Positions 35,860 through 48,007 of a DNA stretch of 64,000 nt are shown piece after piece. The stretch is from Eudorina sp. 2006-703-Eu-15 (Eukaryota; Chlorophyta; Chlorophyceae; Chlamydomonadales; Volvocaceae), in NCBI GenBank assembly GCA_003117195.1, contig BDSI01000071.1, positions 585,320 through 649,319 on the forward strand, written 5' to 3'. Numbering within the stretch: the first letter of the stretch is position 1; every line of letters begins with the position of its first letter. The notes under the pieces were generated by a model. It saw nothing but the letters and a program-made list of their open reading frames with translations. It had not been told where the DNA came from and ran no database searches. Position numbers and translations under genes: made by a program.

Positions 35860-38800
35860 TCAACAGAACTGACGGCGTCAGCGCCGCTGTGGGTTCGCAG
35901 CGCCAGTCCGAGGGTCCATGCCGCTTGTTGTTGCTGGTGGTGCTGCTGCTGTTGTTGTTGTTGTTGTTGTTGTGGCAGAGGCGGTGGCTGAGCACTCTCC
36001 TCGTAGGGCCAGCGCGGAGGATCGCCCGGCAGGGCCGACGCCGCCGGCGGCAGCAGCACTTCGGAGCGCACGAGCGTCCCCGCGGGTAACAGGACGTCGC
36101 ACCCGGGCGGCGCCTCCATCTCCGCCGCCGCCGCCGCCGCCCACGACGACGACGACGTCGCCGCCAACGGCGGCGGCCCGTCCGCAAAATAGTCACGCGT
36201 CGCCGCCGTGAACGCGGCCCCGAAGGTGGCCACCATCGCCGCGGCCTCATCTCCCGGCACAGCGGCCGCGCCGCCACAGGCGCCGCCGTGCGCCTGCGCC
36301 GCCGCTGTCGCTGCCGCGGCCGCTTCGGGTGCCGCCTCCAATCTCCCTCCCGACCACAACCTGCGCCGGAGCGCCGCCGCAATGCCGGGACGTGTACTGA
36401 GATCGCCCCCGCCGCCGCCCCCGCCGCCGCCGGCGTCGACGGCGCCGGTCCGAACCCCTCCAGCTCCTGGGCCACTGCCCGCGGCTACCGCCATTGAGTT
36501 GGGCTCTCGGGCTGCCGTCGGGCTCTCCGGGGATCTGTTCAAGAAGGATGTCAGGGAGCGCAAAACCCGCTTGTGGATCGGGGTGCCGCTGCCGCCCTCC
36601 CGGCCCGGGTCCGCCCCCGCGGCGGCGCCCGCGCCGGCGGTGTTGGCGGCGGCTGCGGCGCCGCCGCCGCCGCCGCCGCCGCCCTGCAGGCTGCGGATCG
36701 ACAGCCGCAGCGGGCGCGCTGGGACTGCCATCGCCGGTGTTGGCGACGGCGACGGCGACGCCGCCGAGTCGGCGGGCAGCAGCGCCGCCGCCGCGGCGGC
36801 GGTGCCGGCCACCGAGCCCGGGGTCAGACACGTCATCACTGCGGACGGCGCCGAGTAGCGCTGCAGGCTGGGGGCGACGTCCAAGTCCGCGTCGCTTCCA
36901 CTGGGCTCGTCGTAACTGGCCGTCGCCACGGCGTCCCGCTCATCGTAGTCAGCGCCGCTGATGCCGCTGATGCCGCTGGCGCCGCTGATGCTCCGGCACT
37001 CCCCCCGCCGCCGGTCGGCGCGGGATCCCTCCACGCCCTCCGCACCGCCACCGCCGCCGCCGCTACTTCCGCCCATGGCCCCCAGGCCTTTCAGAGCGGG
37101 GTGCGCAAAGGTCGCTGTCGCTAGACGTGAGGCGGCCTTGCCACCGCCGCCGCCTCCGGGCTTCCCGGGTGTGTGGTGCCCCGAAGCCGCCGCCACCGCC
37201 GCCCCGGCGAAGCCGTACACGTCAGGTAACGGGCTCCGCGGCGAGCCCACGGCGCCGCCAGTGCTCGGGGTCTGCGACGCCAAGATCTCCGGCTCTGCCC
37301 GGACGTGCGTCCGGCCCCCGTCGGCAGCGTCGGCGGCGGCGGCGGCCGCGGCCGCGGCGACGGCGACGGCGGCGGTGGTCACACCCCCATGTGAGAGGGC
37401 GTGTGCTGCGACCAGGTGGGATAGCGCGGCTGACCGCGCCGGGTCCACCACCTCGGGCCAGACGTCGGGCAACAGGCGCACGTCGTTGGACCCACCATCG
37501 ACCGGCACGATTCCGGGGTCGTCAGCGTCATCAGCGACCGCGGCACTGGCGGCCGTAGCTGCGGCCGCCGCCTCCTGCGGCGTCTGTGGCACCTTGCTGG
37601 GCGTGCGCTCCAACCCAGCTGGGGTGAGGACGGGCAGGAGGGCCCAGCGCCGGCGCAGGCCGTCCACCGGGGCTGCATCGGGGCTATCGGGGCCCGCCCC
37701 GGCGGCACGCCAGGAAAGGTGGCCGTCTGCGGCGGCGGTGGTGGTGGCGGTCGCGGCGCTTTCCGCGCCGCCGCCGACAACAACGGCCGCGGCGCCGCCG
37801 GAGGTGGCGTCGCTGCGCTCGTCGGCCGCGTAGCCGCCGCCCGCGGCCGCGGCGGCGGCTACGCCGCCATCCCCGCCGACGGCACGGCTGGTGGCGGTGC
37901 TGCTGTCGCTGCCACTGCTGCTGCTGCCCTCACTGCCACTGCTGTCGGGCCACATCGGCGCGAGCGCGCCGCTGCTGGCGCCGCTGTCCGTGCTCAGCCG
38001 CAGCGCCGCGGGGTGAGCCGCAGCGGTGCCTGCAGCCGGCGCGGCCCCTGCACCCGCTGCACTCGGGCCGCTATGACCCCTGGCAGCTTGCTGGTGCTGC
38101 TGCTGGTGCTGCTGGTGCTGTTGCTGGTTCTGGTGCTGGTGCGGGTGGTGCTGCTGGCCCTGCAACGCCACCATCAGCGCGGCGCCACAGGCGCTGCTTC
38201 CGGACACCTGATTCGCTCCTCCGCGCTCCATCGGGCCACCGCCACCGCTGAAGGGCGCCCCGGCAGCGCCGTCGCTGAGAGCATGAGGTCGTGCGGCAAC
38301 AGGAGGGTCGACGGCGGGGGCCGGCGGCTCATCCGCGGGCCACGTGACCTCCGCCTCCGCCGCCTCCGCCGCCGCGTCGGGACCGGAACCGAGCGGCGAC
38401 AAGGCCTGCGGCGGAGGCGGCAGTGCGCGCTCTAGGAGGCCCTGCAGCTTGTCGCTGAAGGACCGCCGCAGGAAGGGCTTTCCCTGGCCGCCGCTGTGCC
38501 GCCGCCTACCCGGGGCTGCGCTGGGCACGTCGCCGGGGCGCAGCAGTTGGCGCGCGCTGCCGGCCGCCCGGCCGCTGCCGCGCTCCCTGTCGCCAGCGCC
38601 GCCGCCGCCGCCGTCGTCGTCCGCCTCGCTCCTGCACGCCTCGTCGCTGCAGCCGCCGTCACTGGGGATGGGCGACAGCGCGGGTGGGGCGCCCGTTTCC
38701 AGTAGGGGCTGCGAGAACCGATTATGCTGGTGATGTTGATGCGGCATCGGCGGCAGCTGCTGAGGATCCGGCATCGGCGGCAGCGCCAGGTGCGGCACCA

Positions 38801-41800
38801 CATCCGACGGCCACGGCGCCCGGGGGTCAGGTACGGCGGCGCCGCCGCCGACCCCGCCCAACCCCCCTGCTCCATGAGCTCCACCCCCATTCACCTCTGG
38901 GTGGGCAGGCCGCGAACCCGCCCAGTTCCCATTCCCTTTCGGATCCACGCCCGCCCGATCGCTCCTTTCCGCGGCCCCGAAACCAACCCCGCCATTCCTT
39001 GGTTGGCCGTCCGGCGGTCCCGGTCCTGGCACTGGCCCCACAGGTAGGAACCCAGCGCCGGACGCCCCCCGCGCGCTGTTCCCGTCGGGGCCCCAGGCCC
39101 CCTCCGATTTGGCCCAGATGGGCAGCGGCGCCGGTACCGGCGCCCACGCCGCCGCCGCGTCGTTTGCTGCCTGCGTTGCCGCCCAGGCCGCCAGCGCGCC
39201 GGCATCCGCGACGCCGCTAATGGTGCGCGCGCGCGGGGGTACCGCGCCGCCGCCGCCACCGGCAAAGGCCGCGCGGGGGCTTGTTCGCGCTCCGAAACCG
39301 GGTATCAACCCCTCCCGCGACAGGGGCCCAGGCGGGAACGCCGCAGCGGCCCTCGCGCTTGGGCTCGGGCTGTCATGGGAGCTGGCGGATCCAGCCGGGC
39401 TGCGGGGGGATGTGGACGGGACGGAGGTGCCGTTTCTGGGCAGGGCGAGCGCCGTCGGCCGCGGCGGCCCGCTGCCGGCGGCCTGGGCCACCGCGTCATC
39501 CGCGGAGAGCTGCCGCAGGAAGGACCGACTGAGCGGCAGCGCCGGCGGCGGCGGCGGCGGCGGCAGCGCGCCGGCAGCCGTCGCGTCCGCCGCTGACACC
39601 GGCGACAGGGGCCGCGCGGCGTGCGGAGGCGGCGGCGGCAGCACGAGTGGCGCCAGCGGCTGCCCCGCCGTCCCCGGCGAGGCGGCGTCTCCTTGTCCGG
39701 GGTTGGCTAAAGGCCGCCAGAAAGCGCCGGCGATGCCTCGGCCACCGCCCGCCACGACCGCCGCCCAGGTCGAGGCAGCGGCGGCGGCAGCTGCGGCCCC
39801 CGCTCCGCCGCCGACCGCCGGCAGCAACGGCAGCCCGAACCCGCGCGCGGCCGGGCCGCGGCTAGAGTCATGGCTGGCGCTTCTCGTGGGCAGTACATCT
39901 ACATCATACCCGGCCCGTTCATCCCCAGCGCCTGCGCCGTCGCTGCCGCTGCTGCTGGCCATGCCGCCGGCAAGGTAGCCCCAGGGCCGCAGCACCTGCG
40001 GCCCCGCGGATAGCCGACGACGGCCGACATCGCCACCGCTAGGCGGCACCCCCAACGCCGCAGGGTGGCCCTCCGCCGGCGCTGCGCCCGCGTCGCCGCC
40101 GCCAGCACCGGACCCCCTGTCGAACGCTGGGCCGTCTCCGTCGTTGCTGCTGCCGCGCGCCGGAGAGTGTTTGGGACTGCCGGTGGGACTGAGGGAGTCC
40201 TCCCGACTGAGGGTCGGCGGCGCCAGCTCGCAGGCGCCCCGCATCAGGCTGCCGCTGCTGACGGCTTCGGAGGCCGCCAGCGCGGCGGACGGGTTCCGCT
40301 GCGAGTAGACCTCCGCGCGCACCTGGAGACGTGAGGTGGAGACGACACCGTGGGGAGGGAGGGACACGGGCATGCACCAGACAACTGGGTCACCGGTGGG
40401 AATGCATACCAGCAGCAAGGTCGAATCGGCGGGCATCGCTGAGCAACGGCGCTCACAAACTACCGTATGTTGTGACTGCGACACGACCGACCACAGCAAT
40501 CGATCTTCTGCAACTACGTGTTTAAGAGACAGGTAAACCAGGTCAGACTGCGCAGAGGGCCAGCCCGTGGACCAGAACGGCCTAAGTGCCAGCCAAACCA
40601 GTAGGGTTAGGCGCACTGGGTAGGTGCATGGTTTTGGTGATAGATAGGCGCGTCGGTCAATGAACGCCCCGGCCCTCGCGCCTAGTGTGTTTGGACGACT
40701 GAATCGACAGGGGACACCCGGGGTTCAGTGTCGACAGCCCTGGCAGTGACCCGCTTCCTCCTCTACCAGCAATCGCCGCAGCTTGCATCGTCTACGAAGT
40801 TCCTTGGCGCCCAATTACCACACACACGCTGGACTCATCTTCGCGCGGCTCGGTTTTCTTCCACACACGCTAAATGGCGAGCTGCTCTCACCCGCAGGAA
40901 GCGGTCCAGGTTCCAGGGCTGCCAGCCCTGCGCGCTGCATCCCGCGTCCTGGAAGAGCTGCAGCTGCAGCAGGAAGCCCTGATTTGGGTTTATGGCGGGA
41001 CGGGAGGCCTTCACCGCCGCGCGGGCATCCTCCAGCGAGAGCCCCCCGGTGGCCATCAGGTAGCCGATCACGACGGAGGCCGAGCGGGACACACCCGCGG
41101 CGCAGTGCACCAGGACCGCACCTGCACATACACACGTGTAGGACACCCGGTCGGGACTCGGGTCCACCTTGTAACGACTGCTACTATGTAGGATAGGAGG
41201 GACTAGGGGGTCCTCTCCGAGGAGAGGAGAGGAGGGGAGAGGAGACGGGGTGTGGCGGCTGTCGGGCCGTCACGCGGACGGGCGCCATGCAGCAATCGCG
41301 GGCGACGCCGCGGGGTGGGAAAGGACGTGTACGGGGCACGGGTTTGTGGGGTCCTCGGCGGAGAATTGATGGACACGGCAAGTAGCGTGCATTAGGATGA
41401 ACTGGACAAGCGGAAGGTTGAGTCCATGGGTTGATGTAGGGGTCCAGGCGATTGTCCTGGTTCCGATGGTTTCCGGGGCCCCGGGGTGCAGGACAGCGTT
41501 GCTGAGCCCGTTCCGCGTCCGCCTGCACCTTTCTCACCGGTTTCGCGGCCCCCGTCGATAAAGGCGAAGCATTCTGGAAAGTACTTCACAAGGTCCTCTT
41601 CCTCGAGGTCATAAACGGGAACGTTTTTGTACGTGAAGGCCGCGGGGTGTGTTGGAGAAAGCTCCTTGCCGACCTGCACCGCTTCCCAAACATTATTGTT
41701 AGGCAATTTTTGATTCCATGGATGCCCGCGCAGTAGCGGGACGATGCAGTCGAGACTGCAAGCATGAACCCAGCGCACGGAACCAACGAGTCGCAAACGA

Positions 41801-42028
41801 CGATACGGCCCCGAAACAGCTCACCTGCAGCACATGAGTTATGCCTTGCCGTTGGAGCGTGACCTTTTGAGCCTCGAGATGGCAGCTGCTGAGGTACAAC
41901 CCCCTGGCAATTTCGCACAAAGTGTCTCGAGTGTCCACATCAATCGGTGGTTTCCTGTTCGCAAAATTTCTTGCAATTGCTGCTTTGGCATGCCAAAACG
42001 ATGAGGATTTGTCCAGCAGGCCTGCCAT
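32718..42028 (-). CDS. Dual-specificity protein phosphatase with giant disordered C-terminal tail, about 2,724 aa
   Basis: Exons 41825-42028, 41538-41673, 40892-41121 and 32718-40322 join in phase. Residues about 45-185 form a DSPc domain: ARGLYLSS, GITHVLQ, the general-acid loop VPVYDLEEED (Asp90), KYFPECFAFID and the active site HCAAGVSRS (Cys120, Arg126), all intact, so activity is expected on phospho-Ser/Thr/Tyr. The last exon, 7,605 bp with no stop, enters in frame after NLDRFLR and adds about 2,534 residues rich in Ala, Gly, Pro and Ser with polyGln, polyAsp and His/Gln runs. Other frames there are broken repeatedly, which favours coding. A few ordered-looking islands occur (for example FLRRSFSDKLQGLLERA near residue 805; FRWDYPSGLVPDHPEWLG near 1870). 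Unrecognised in-frame introns in the tail cannot be excluded. Confidence 0.83.
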
Positions 42029-42114
42029 TTTCCGACCGTCTGGCAGGAGCTGGAGCTCGGGGGACAAGCTACTCTGGTAACATGTTTGTCCTAATATCGC
42101 AATTTATTACGGAG

Positions 42115-42119
42115 TTACA
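42115..42119 (-). terminator. TGTAA polyadenylation signal of the TPR gene
   Basis: TGTAA on the minus strand, 126 bp after the TPR gene stop codon and before the phosphatase ATG. It implies very close same-strand spacing (217 bp stop to start). Confidence 0.6.
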
Positions 42120-42244
42120 ACATACACAGAGCCGAAGCTGGAGCTCAAATTTGCAGCTGGAGTCCAAAAGGTACGTTAAAAATACCTTGTCAACGGCCAA
42201 CTGAAAGCGAGCCTGCATTATCCAGTGCACCGCGCACACAAAAA

Positions 42245-45200
42245 TCAACGTGCCATCTTCGCCAGCTGTCCGTAATAACGCGTCGCTCCCTGCACCAGCA
42301 TATGCCCGTGGCCAATCGCCTGCGCCAGCGCCTCGACTTCGGTTCGCATCAAGTCCAGCGCCTCGTGTTGCAGCTCCGATCGCCGCGCCGGCGACTCTCG
42401 CGACGCGTCCACCGCTCGAAACCTGCAAACGACGCGACACTGCCTTTATGACTGCCTCCCTCGTCAGTCCTGCCCCAAACGTGCCAGGGCGAAGGTGCGC
42501 ATCGGAAACCCACCGCGGCACAGCCCTGCACATCCCTTAGAACCCCAATCCCCAAAACCGTCCTCACCTCTCATAACCCCAAATCAACACTTATCGAAAC
42601 CAGGGATGGGGGCTGTCCTTTCGCCCAACCAGAAAGGCGCCGAGGACGGCCCGAGGTGGACCAAATGTCGTGGAACTGCCTGCATCCCCTAGCACCACAA
42701 CGTCCTGCGCCGACCCTGCCGCCGACCCCGTCCCCCGTGCCCCTAAACACCTGCCCCCTCCCCCCAGCCTCCCCGGACCCTGCCTGCCCCTCCCCCAGCA
42801 TCCCCTTCCCCCTGCCTGCCCCCTTCCCCAGCATCCCCGCCCCCCTGCCTGCCCCCTTCCCCTAGCATCCCCGCCCCCCTGCCTGCCCCCTTCCCCTAGC
42901 ATCCCCGCCCCCTGCCTGCCCCCTTCCCCCAGCATCCCCGCCCCCCTGCCTGCCCCCTTCCCCCAGCATCCCGCCCCCCTGCCTGCCCCTTCCCCTACCA
43001 TCCCCGCCCCCCACCCCTGCCTGCCCCTTCCCCCAGCATCCCCTTCCCCCTGCCTGCCCCCTTCCCCAGCATCCCCGCCCCCTGCCTGCCCCCTCCCCCA
43101 GCCTTCCCCCCGTCCTCTCACTTGGCCATGGCGAGCCCTATGTCCGCCTCCTTGGCCAGCATGCCCTGGCCTCCCTCCGCGCCGAAGTGCTTGCGGCTTG
43201 CCTGCAGCAGCTGCGAAGCCGACCGGTGGTCCCCCTGCGCCGCACAGATCATGCCCAGCCGGTGCTTGCACAGCACCACCTGAGCTCCGTGGCCGCCGGG
43301 GTGCGTGGGCGGGGGGAGAAGGGGGCGGGGGGAAGGGGGCGGGGGAAAGGGGGCGGGGTGAGTCAGCGGGATGAACGGGGCAGGGTGAGTGGGTGGGGTG
43401 CGTGGGCGGGGGAAGGGGCGGGGTGAGTGGGTGGGGTGGGTGGGCGGGGGAAGGGGCGGGGTGAGTGGGTGGGGTGCGTGGGCGGGGGAAAAAGGGCTGG
43501 GTGAGTGGCTGGGGTGCGTGAGGGAGGGGGAAGGGGGAAGGGTGAGTGGGCGGGGGGCAAAGGGGGCCGACGGGACAAGGCCAGGAGCATGGGGAGCAGG
43601 AGGGGCAGGGGCGGGCGGGGCCGGGACCCAGGAGGGCGGGAGGAAGCCGCGGGATCACAGAACCGGGTGTTGGGGTTGGGTTTCACGGGTAGGGGGGTCT
43701 AAGGCAGGCAGAACAGGAGTGCGTGGCAGCGGTGTGTATGTGGAGGATGTGCAAGTTGACAGGCATGGTTTGCTGCTGCAATATGATTGGGGTAAAAACG
43801 GGAAGCAAGGCCAGACGGGGGTTGAGCTGGGGATCAGGTGGAGGTGGAGGTGACGTGGCGGTGAGGTATGTTCCAGGGTATTAGCATACGGGTTGGCTTT
43901 CGGAGGGTTGGGTGAGTTGTAATCCAATGGAGCGGAATGGGGGTTTGAGGGGGGTCAGGAGGTCCGTTGCAACAACAGCCGACCCGCTCAGCCCGCTGAC
44001 GGAACCCCACCGCCACCCCACCGCCAACCCACAACCAACTCAGATCGCGTCCCTCTACCGCCTTTAATGGCTGATGCCGCTTCGTGTCGCCTCGTGCGCC
44101 CGCTCGGTACGGACGCGGCGCGGCGGCTGATTCAAACTTTCATTACCGGTTGGCGTGAAGGACTCGGGAGGATGTGTTTTTCTCTCACTAGTCACGTATT
44201 GCTGCGCCGGTTTGGGTTGGGAGGTATCCTCCACGCAAGACGAGGCCCCCCTCCCCCTTCCCCCCTGCCACTGGTACCGTACCGTATTCCGTTGCTCTGG
44301 CAGCAGCAGCGCGGCTTCAAAATGTCTGCCAACTTCCTGTTACCCCTTCCCCCTTCCCCCCTCCCAGTATACATACGTCTACCAAGTTCATATACCCCTC
44401 CCCCCGGCCCTCCCCCCTTCCTCCCCTCCCCCCCGCCCTCGCCGCTTCTGGGACCCACCAGGTCGTGCTCCTCGGGGTAGTGCGCCCGCAGCCCCACAGC
44501 CGCCTGCCGCACAGCCGCCCCCGCGTCCGGCAGCATGTCGTTCGCGTAGTAGTAGGTGCCCAGCTTGTAGCGCGCCACCGCCACGTCCTCGCTGTCGGGC
44601 CCCGACACCTCGGTCAGCAGCGCGATCTGCTGCTTCAGGAGCGCCTCGCCCACCGCAAAGTCCGACTGCTCCAGGCCGCCGTTGACCAGCCGGCTGTGCT
44701 GCGACATCGCCAGGGACAGGATCATGCTGTCCGCGCCGTACGCCTCCTGGGGACCCGGCGGGGGAATGGGAAGGCGGGACGGGGGAGGGGGAGGCGGGAG
44801 GGTATAGGAAAATGGCGAGAGGGGGTACAGGAAGTCGGTCGACTGATACATACTTGGGGTGGGGGTGGGGGCCGGGAGGTAGAGCGCGACGGGTTGGGGG
44901 GGTTTAAAATAGGAAATTGGGGTGGGTGGTGGGGGAGGTACACAACGGATTGGGGCTGCGCTGACTGCCAGATGGGCCGTGGCGGGTTGAGAGAGGGACA
45001 GCGACTTGCGGAGCCGCGGAGGGACAGCGACTTGCTGCACCGGTTGAGTATCCACCCTCCTCTCGATCCCCGTCTTCATCCGCAATCTCAACCCCTCCTT
45101 TGGTGTCCGAACCGTCGCCCTCGCCAGCTCACCCCACCCCACACCACCCCACCCCACGGCACGCGGGAGATCTAGGGGTCCTGTCCCGATCGGACCTCTG

Positions 45201-47684
45201 CCCTGACAGCCGCGCAGCCGCGCAGCCGCGCAGCGCCAAGGTGTCTACCAAGTACCTACCAACGTCCAATACCCCCCCCTCCTCCACCTCCTTCCCCTCC
45301 CCCCAACCCGGCGCCCACCTTGATGGCCCTCACGTTGCCCCTCAGGCTGCCCGTCAGCGCCTCCACGCCCCCCGCGTCCTTGACGTGCGCCAGCGCCACA
45401 CAGTCCAGGTAGAACCCCGCCTCCGCCCGGCTGCCCGGGTCGTCAGCGGCCGCCGGGGCCCCAGCGGTGGCGGGGGCGGCGGGGGCGGGGCCCCGGGAGG
45501 CCCCGGGAGTGCCGAGAAGGTCCAGGGCCTCCCGCAGCAAGCCCGCCGCGTCTGAGCGAGCGGACGTGGGGGCAGGGGACCGCTCAGCAGGCGACGCCGC
45601 GGTGGAATGAATACATGTTGCCGAAAGCCAAAAACGCGATGTCCCGATGACGGCTTGAGTGGCCAGAGGCAGCCGGAAGGCGGCCGGAGGGCCTACTCCC
45701 TCCCCCTTGATCTGCCTCTTTCCCCCTCTGCCTCTTCCCCTTCCCCGTCTACCAATCCCTATACCCTCTCTCCCTCCCTCCCCCACCTGCCATCTTGCCC
45801 TGGGCGAACCGGCAGACGCCCAGCCGCAACAGCCGGTGCGCCGTCAGCAGGCTGGCGCCGCCAAAGTGCCGCTTGGTGGTCTCCAAGCTGGCCTGGAGCG
45901 CAGCGGGGCCGGATCCGGTACGTGGGTTGGGAACCGGGAGCCGTGGCGGGCTACACAAGCGTCGCTTATTATTACCATCATTGATAGCAACACAAAGACC
46001 CTAGAACCCCAATCCCAAGCCCACAACCCTGCCCGGATCGAATTTAGAGATCCGGGCAGGGGTGAGATTGGGGTTGGGTCTTTGTGCTGCTGAGCTTGGT
46101 CGGGGCAAGGGTGGGAACGCATTCATCATTGGTGCACCCCCCAATGGGTCCCTGGCTGCGACCGCACCCCGCGGCGGCCGCCTTCCCTCCGCCCTCCTTC
46201 CATTACTTCGCCCAGCCCCTTCCCCAGCCAGTGAGACCGGTGCCCCGCCACCCCCGGCCCCCGGCGGGAGGGCCCCCACCTGCGCGTGGTGCGCCGCCTC
46301 CTCCGCCCGGCCCTGGAACAGCAGCAGCAGCGCCGCCTGGTTGTGCAGCTCGCCCAGCTCCGGGCTGCGGGAGGGGGGGAGCGGGAGAGTGCGTGCGGGG
46401 GCCGGGGCCGGGACGTGGATGGGGGGTTGGGGTAACGCGACTGGCTTCCGACTGGAGGTTGACGGGAAGGGGGTGGCAGGTAAGTAATAAACTGCTTCAC
46501 TAGGCTGCCTAGCTGACCTGCTGGCTAGGCTAGGTAGCTGGCTGACTGGATAGCTGGCTGGCTGGTCTAATCGGACCACAGGGCCGGGGCTGCCCGCAAT
46601 CGCGCCACCCACGGCGGCGACCCCCTCCCATGTGGCCAGGGTCGTCAGACCCAGGCCCAGGCCACATGAGGCGGAGAACCCCATACGGTACTGCACGCCA
46701 GGGGGGGCTCCAGGGGCTACCCCGCCCGATGACAAGAAACACCGCTGCGGGTGACGTCAGCACGGAAGCATGCCCGCGCAGGGCAGGGCCGCCGCCGGTC
46801 TGCGCGGGACGACGGTACGTCTCTTCCGCCGTACTGCCGTACACCACACGCCCCTTCGCCGTACCCCAGCCCCTCCACCAGGCCAGGGGGCCCCAGCCTG
46901 CGCAGGGTCGTCATGCGCCACGTGCCCACCCAGACACGTGGTAGGAACCGTGCGCCCCGCCTGTGGCAGTCGACCGCCTGACTTCAGACCTGTTGGGGAA
47001 CACCGGCTCGAAGGTGTTGAGTCCGTCCTTGAGCAGCGACACCGCCTCGTCCATCTGCCCCGCCTCCACCTTCTCCACGGCCGCATCCACCAGCTGGTTC
47101 AGCGCGTCGCCGAGGGAGATGCGGGTCTCGCCCCCCCCGCCGCCGGCGGCGCCGTCAATGCCGGCCGGGCCCCCTCCGCCCTCGCCTGCCGCGGCTGCGG
47201 CAGCGCCGCTGGCGCCGAAGCTCCGAGTTTGGAAGCCCCACGGGGCATGTGTGAGGGCGTATGAGCTTGCAGGTGGGGTGCACGCGGCTGGAGAAGGGCG
47301 CCGGGGGGGAGCGAGGCCAGAAGGCGTCGGTTCGGGTGAGGGCCCGGGCGCGGTGGGAGACTGATGCGCGCGCTGCGCCAGGGGGGGCTGCCGGTCCGCG
47401 TAAGTGGCCGCCTGTGGGGGAGCGGAGCTGTGGAGGAGAGGGGTCGCCGCGGGGCTGGAGTTCAGGGCGGCCGCCGCGGTTGCGCAGGCGCTGCGCAGCG
47501 TGGCCCCGTCGCGGGAGAAACTTGCCAGCGCCGGCCAGGCCAGCGCAACGCCCTGCGGCCCAAGGTAAGTTTGAGTGGTACGCTATCAGGGCATTTTGTC
47601 GACTGATGCAATAGGGATGTCGTTCTCGCTTTACGAGGCCAACGCGATGGTTGTTACATCCGAGAAGCTTACCCGACGCGACAT
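42245..47684 (-). CDS. Predicted mitochondrial TPR-repeat protein, 540 aa
   Basis: Eight exons join in phase: 47673-47684, 46990-47552, 46280-46364, 45787-45892, 45319-45551, 44459-44746, 43122-43279 and 42245-42422. The N-terminus (MSRRGVALAWPALASFSRDG, then an Ala/Ser/Pro stretch ending QTRSFGASG) has the Arg/Ser/Ala character of a mitochondrial presequence. From about residue 165 on it is helical with TPR-like pairs: LVDAAVEKVEAGQMDEAVSL, LGELHNQAALLLLFQGRAEE, LTAHRLLRLGVCRFAQGK, VARYKLGTYYYANDMLPDA, CKHRLGMICAAQGDHRSA. TPR arrays act as protein-binding scaffolds; the partner is unknown. The first coding exon is only 12 nt, and an alternative upstream ATG (47768) in the same exon would add 28 residues. 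The donor after exon 2 is the weak GTCTGA, but the phase fits. Confidence 0.78.
42775..43105. repeat. Minisatellite of about 35 bp in a TPR-gene intron
   Basis: Roughly ten units of CCTGCCTGCCCCCTTCCCC plus AGCATCCCCGCCCC in the last intron. Confidence 0.9.
43325..43545. repeat. G-rich minisatellite of about 40 bp in a TPR-gene intron
   Basis: About five units built from GGGCGGGGGAAGGGGCGGGG and TGAGTGGGTGGGGTGCGT, next to the previous repeat but of opposite strand composition. Confidence 0.85.
45986..46091. repeat. Intronic inverted repeat (hairpin, 106 bp)
   Basis: The ends AGCARCACAAAGACCC pair over 16 bp. The inner stem CCCTGCCCGGATC/GATCCGGGCAGGG is perfect over 13 bp, with a loop of about 10 nt near 46040-46049. 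A further block, CCCCAATC/GATTGGGG, lies between. It sits in the intron between TPR exons 46280-46364 and 45787-45892. Confidence 0.85.
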
Positions 47685-48007
47685 CGCTGATCGTTTCTGT
47701 AGCAACCCCGATGGATGTTTCTTATTGAATGCCCGGTAGCGTGATTGATTTACGTCACCCAGGGGCATCACGTACGGCGCATTGCCGGACAGCGAAGGAC
47801 TCGGCTCGTGGGCCCATGTGCATGACAACTTTTTCGCCGGGTTTTGTGAAAAGATCTATACTCTACAGCACACAAGAAGTCGCGATTATAGTCAAAGGCC
47901 ACCTCTTTTGTGAGCAGCCGCCAGCGGTTAGCAAATTGAGTTTGCTTGCCTTCAGTATCGGTTGACCGATCTGCTCTGACTCGCGACTGTTCGCAATTCG
48001 CGCTAAG
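47685..48007. promoter_or_regulatory. Divergent promoter region TPR gene / amidinotransferase
   Basis: 323 bp between head-to-head start codons (240 bp if the alternative TPR start at 47768 is used). Both flanking proteins have mitochondrial-type N-termini, so co-expression is plausible. Confidence 0.55.

Noticed and set aside
32908..40334. Many plus-strand frames of 60-290 codons opposite the phosphatase tail
   Set aside because: GC-rich antisense shadows. Only the minus frame is open for all 7.6 kb and it is in phase with the catalytic exons.
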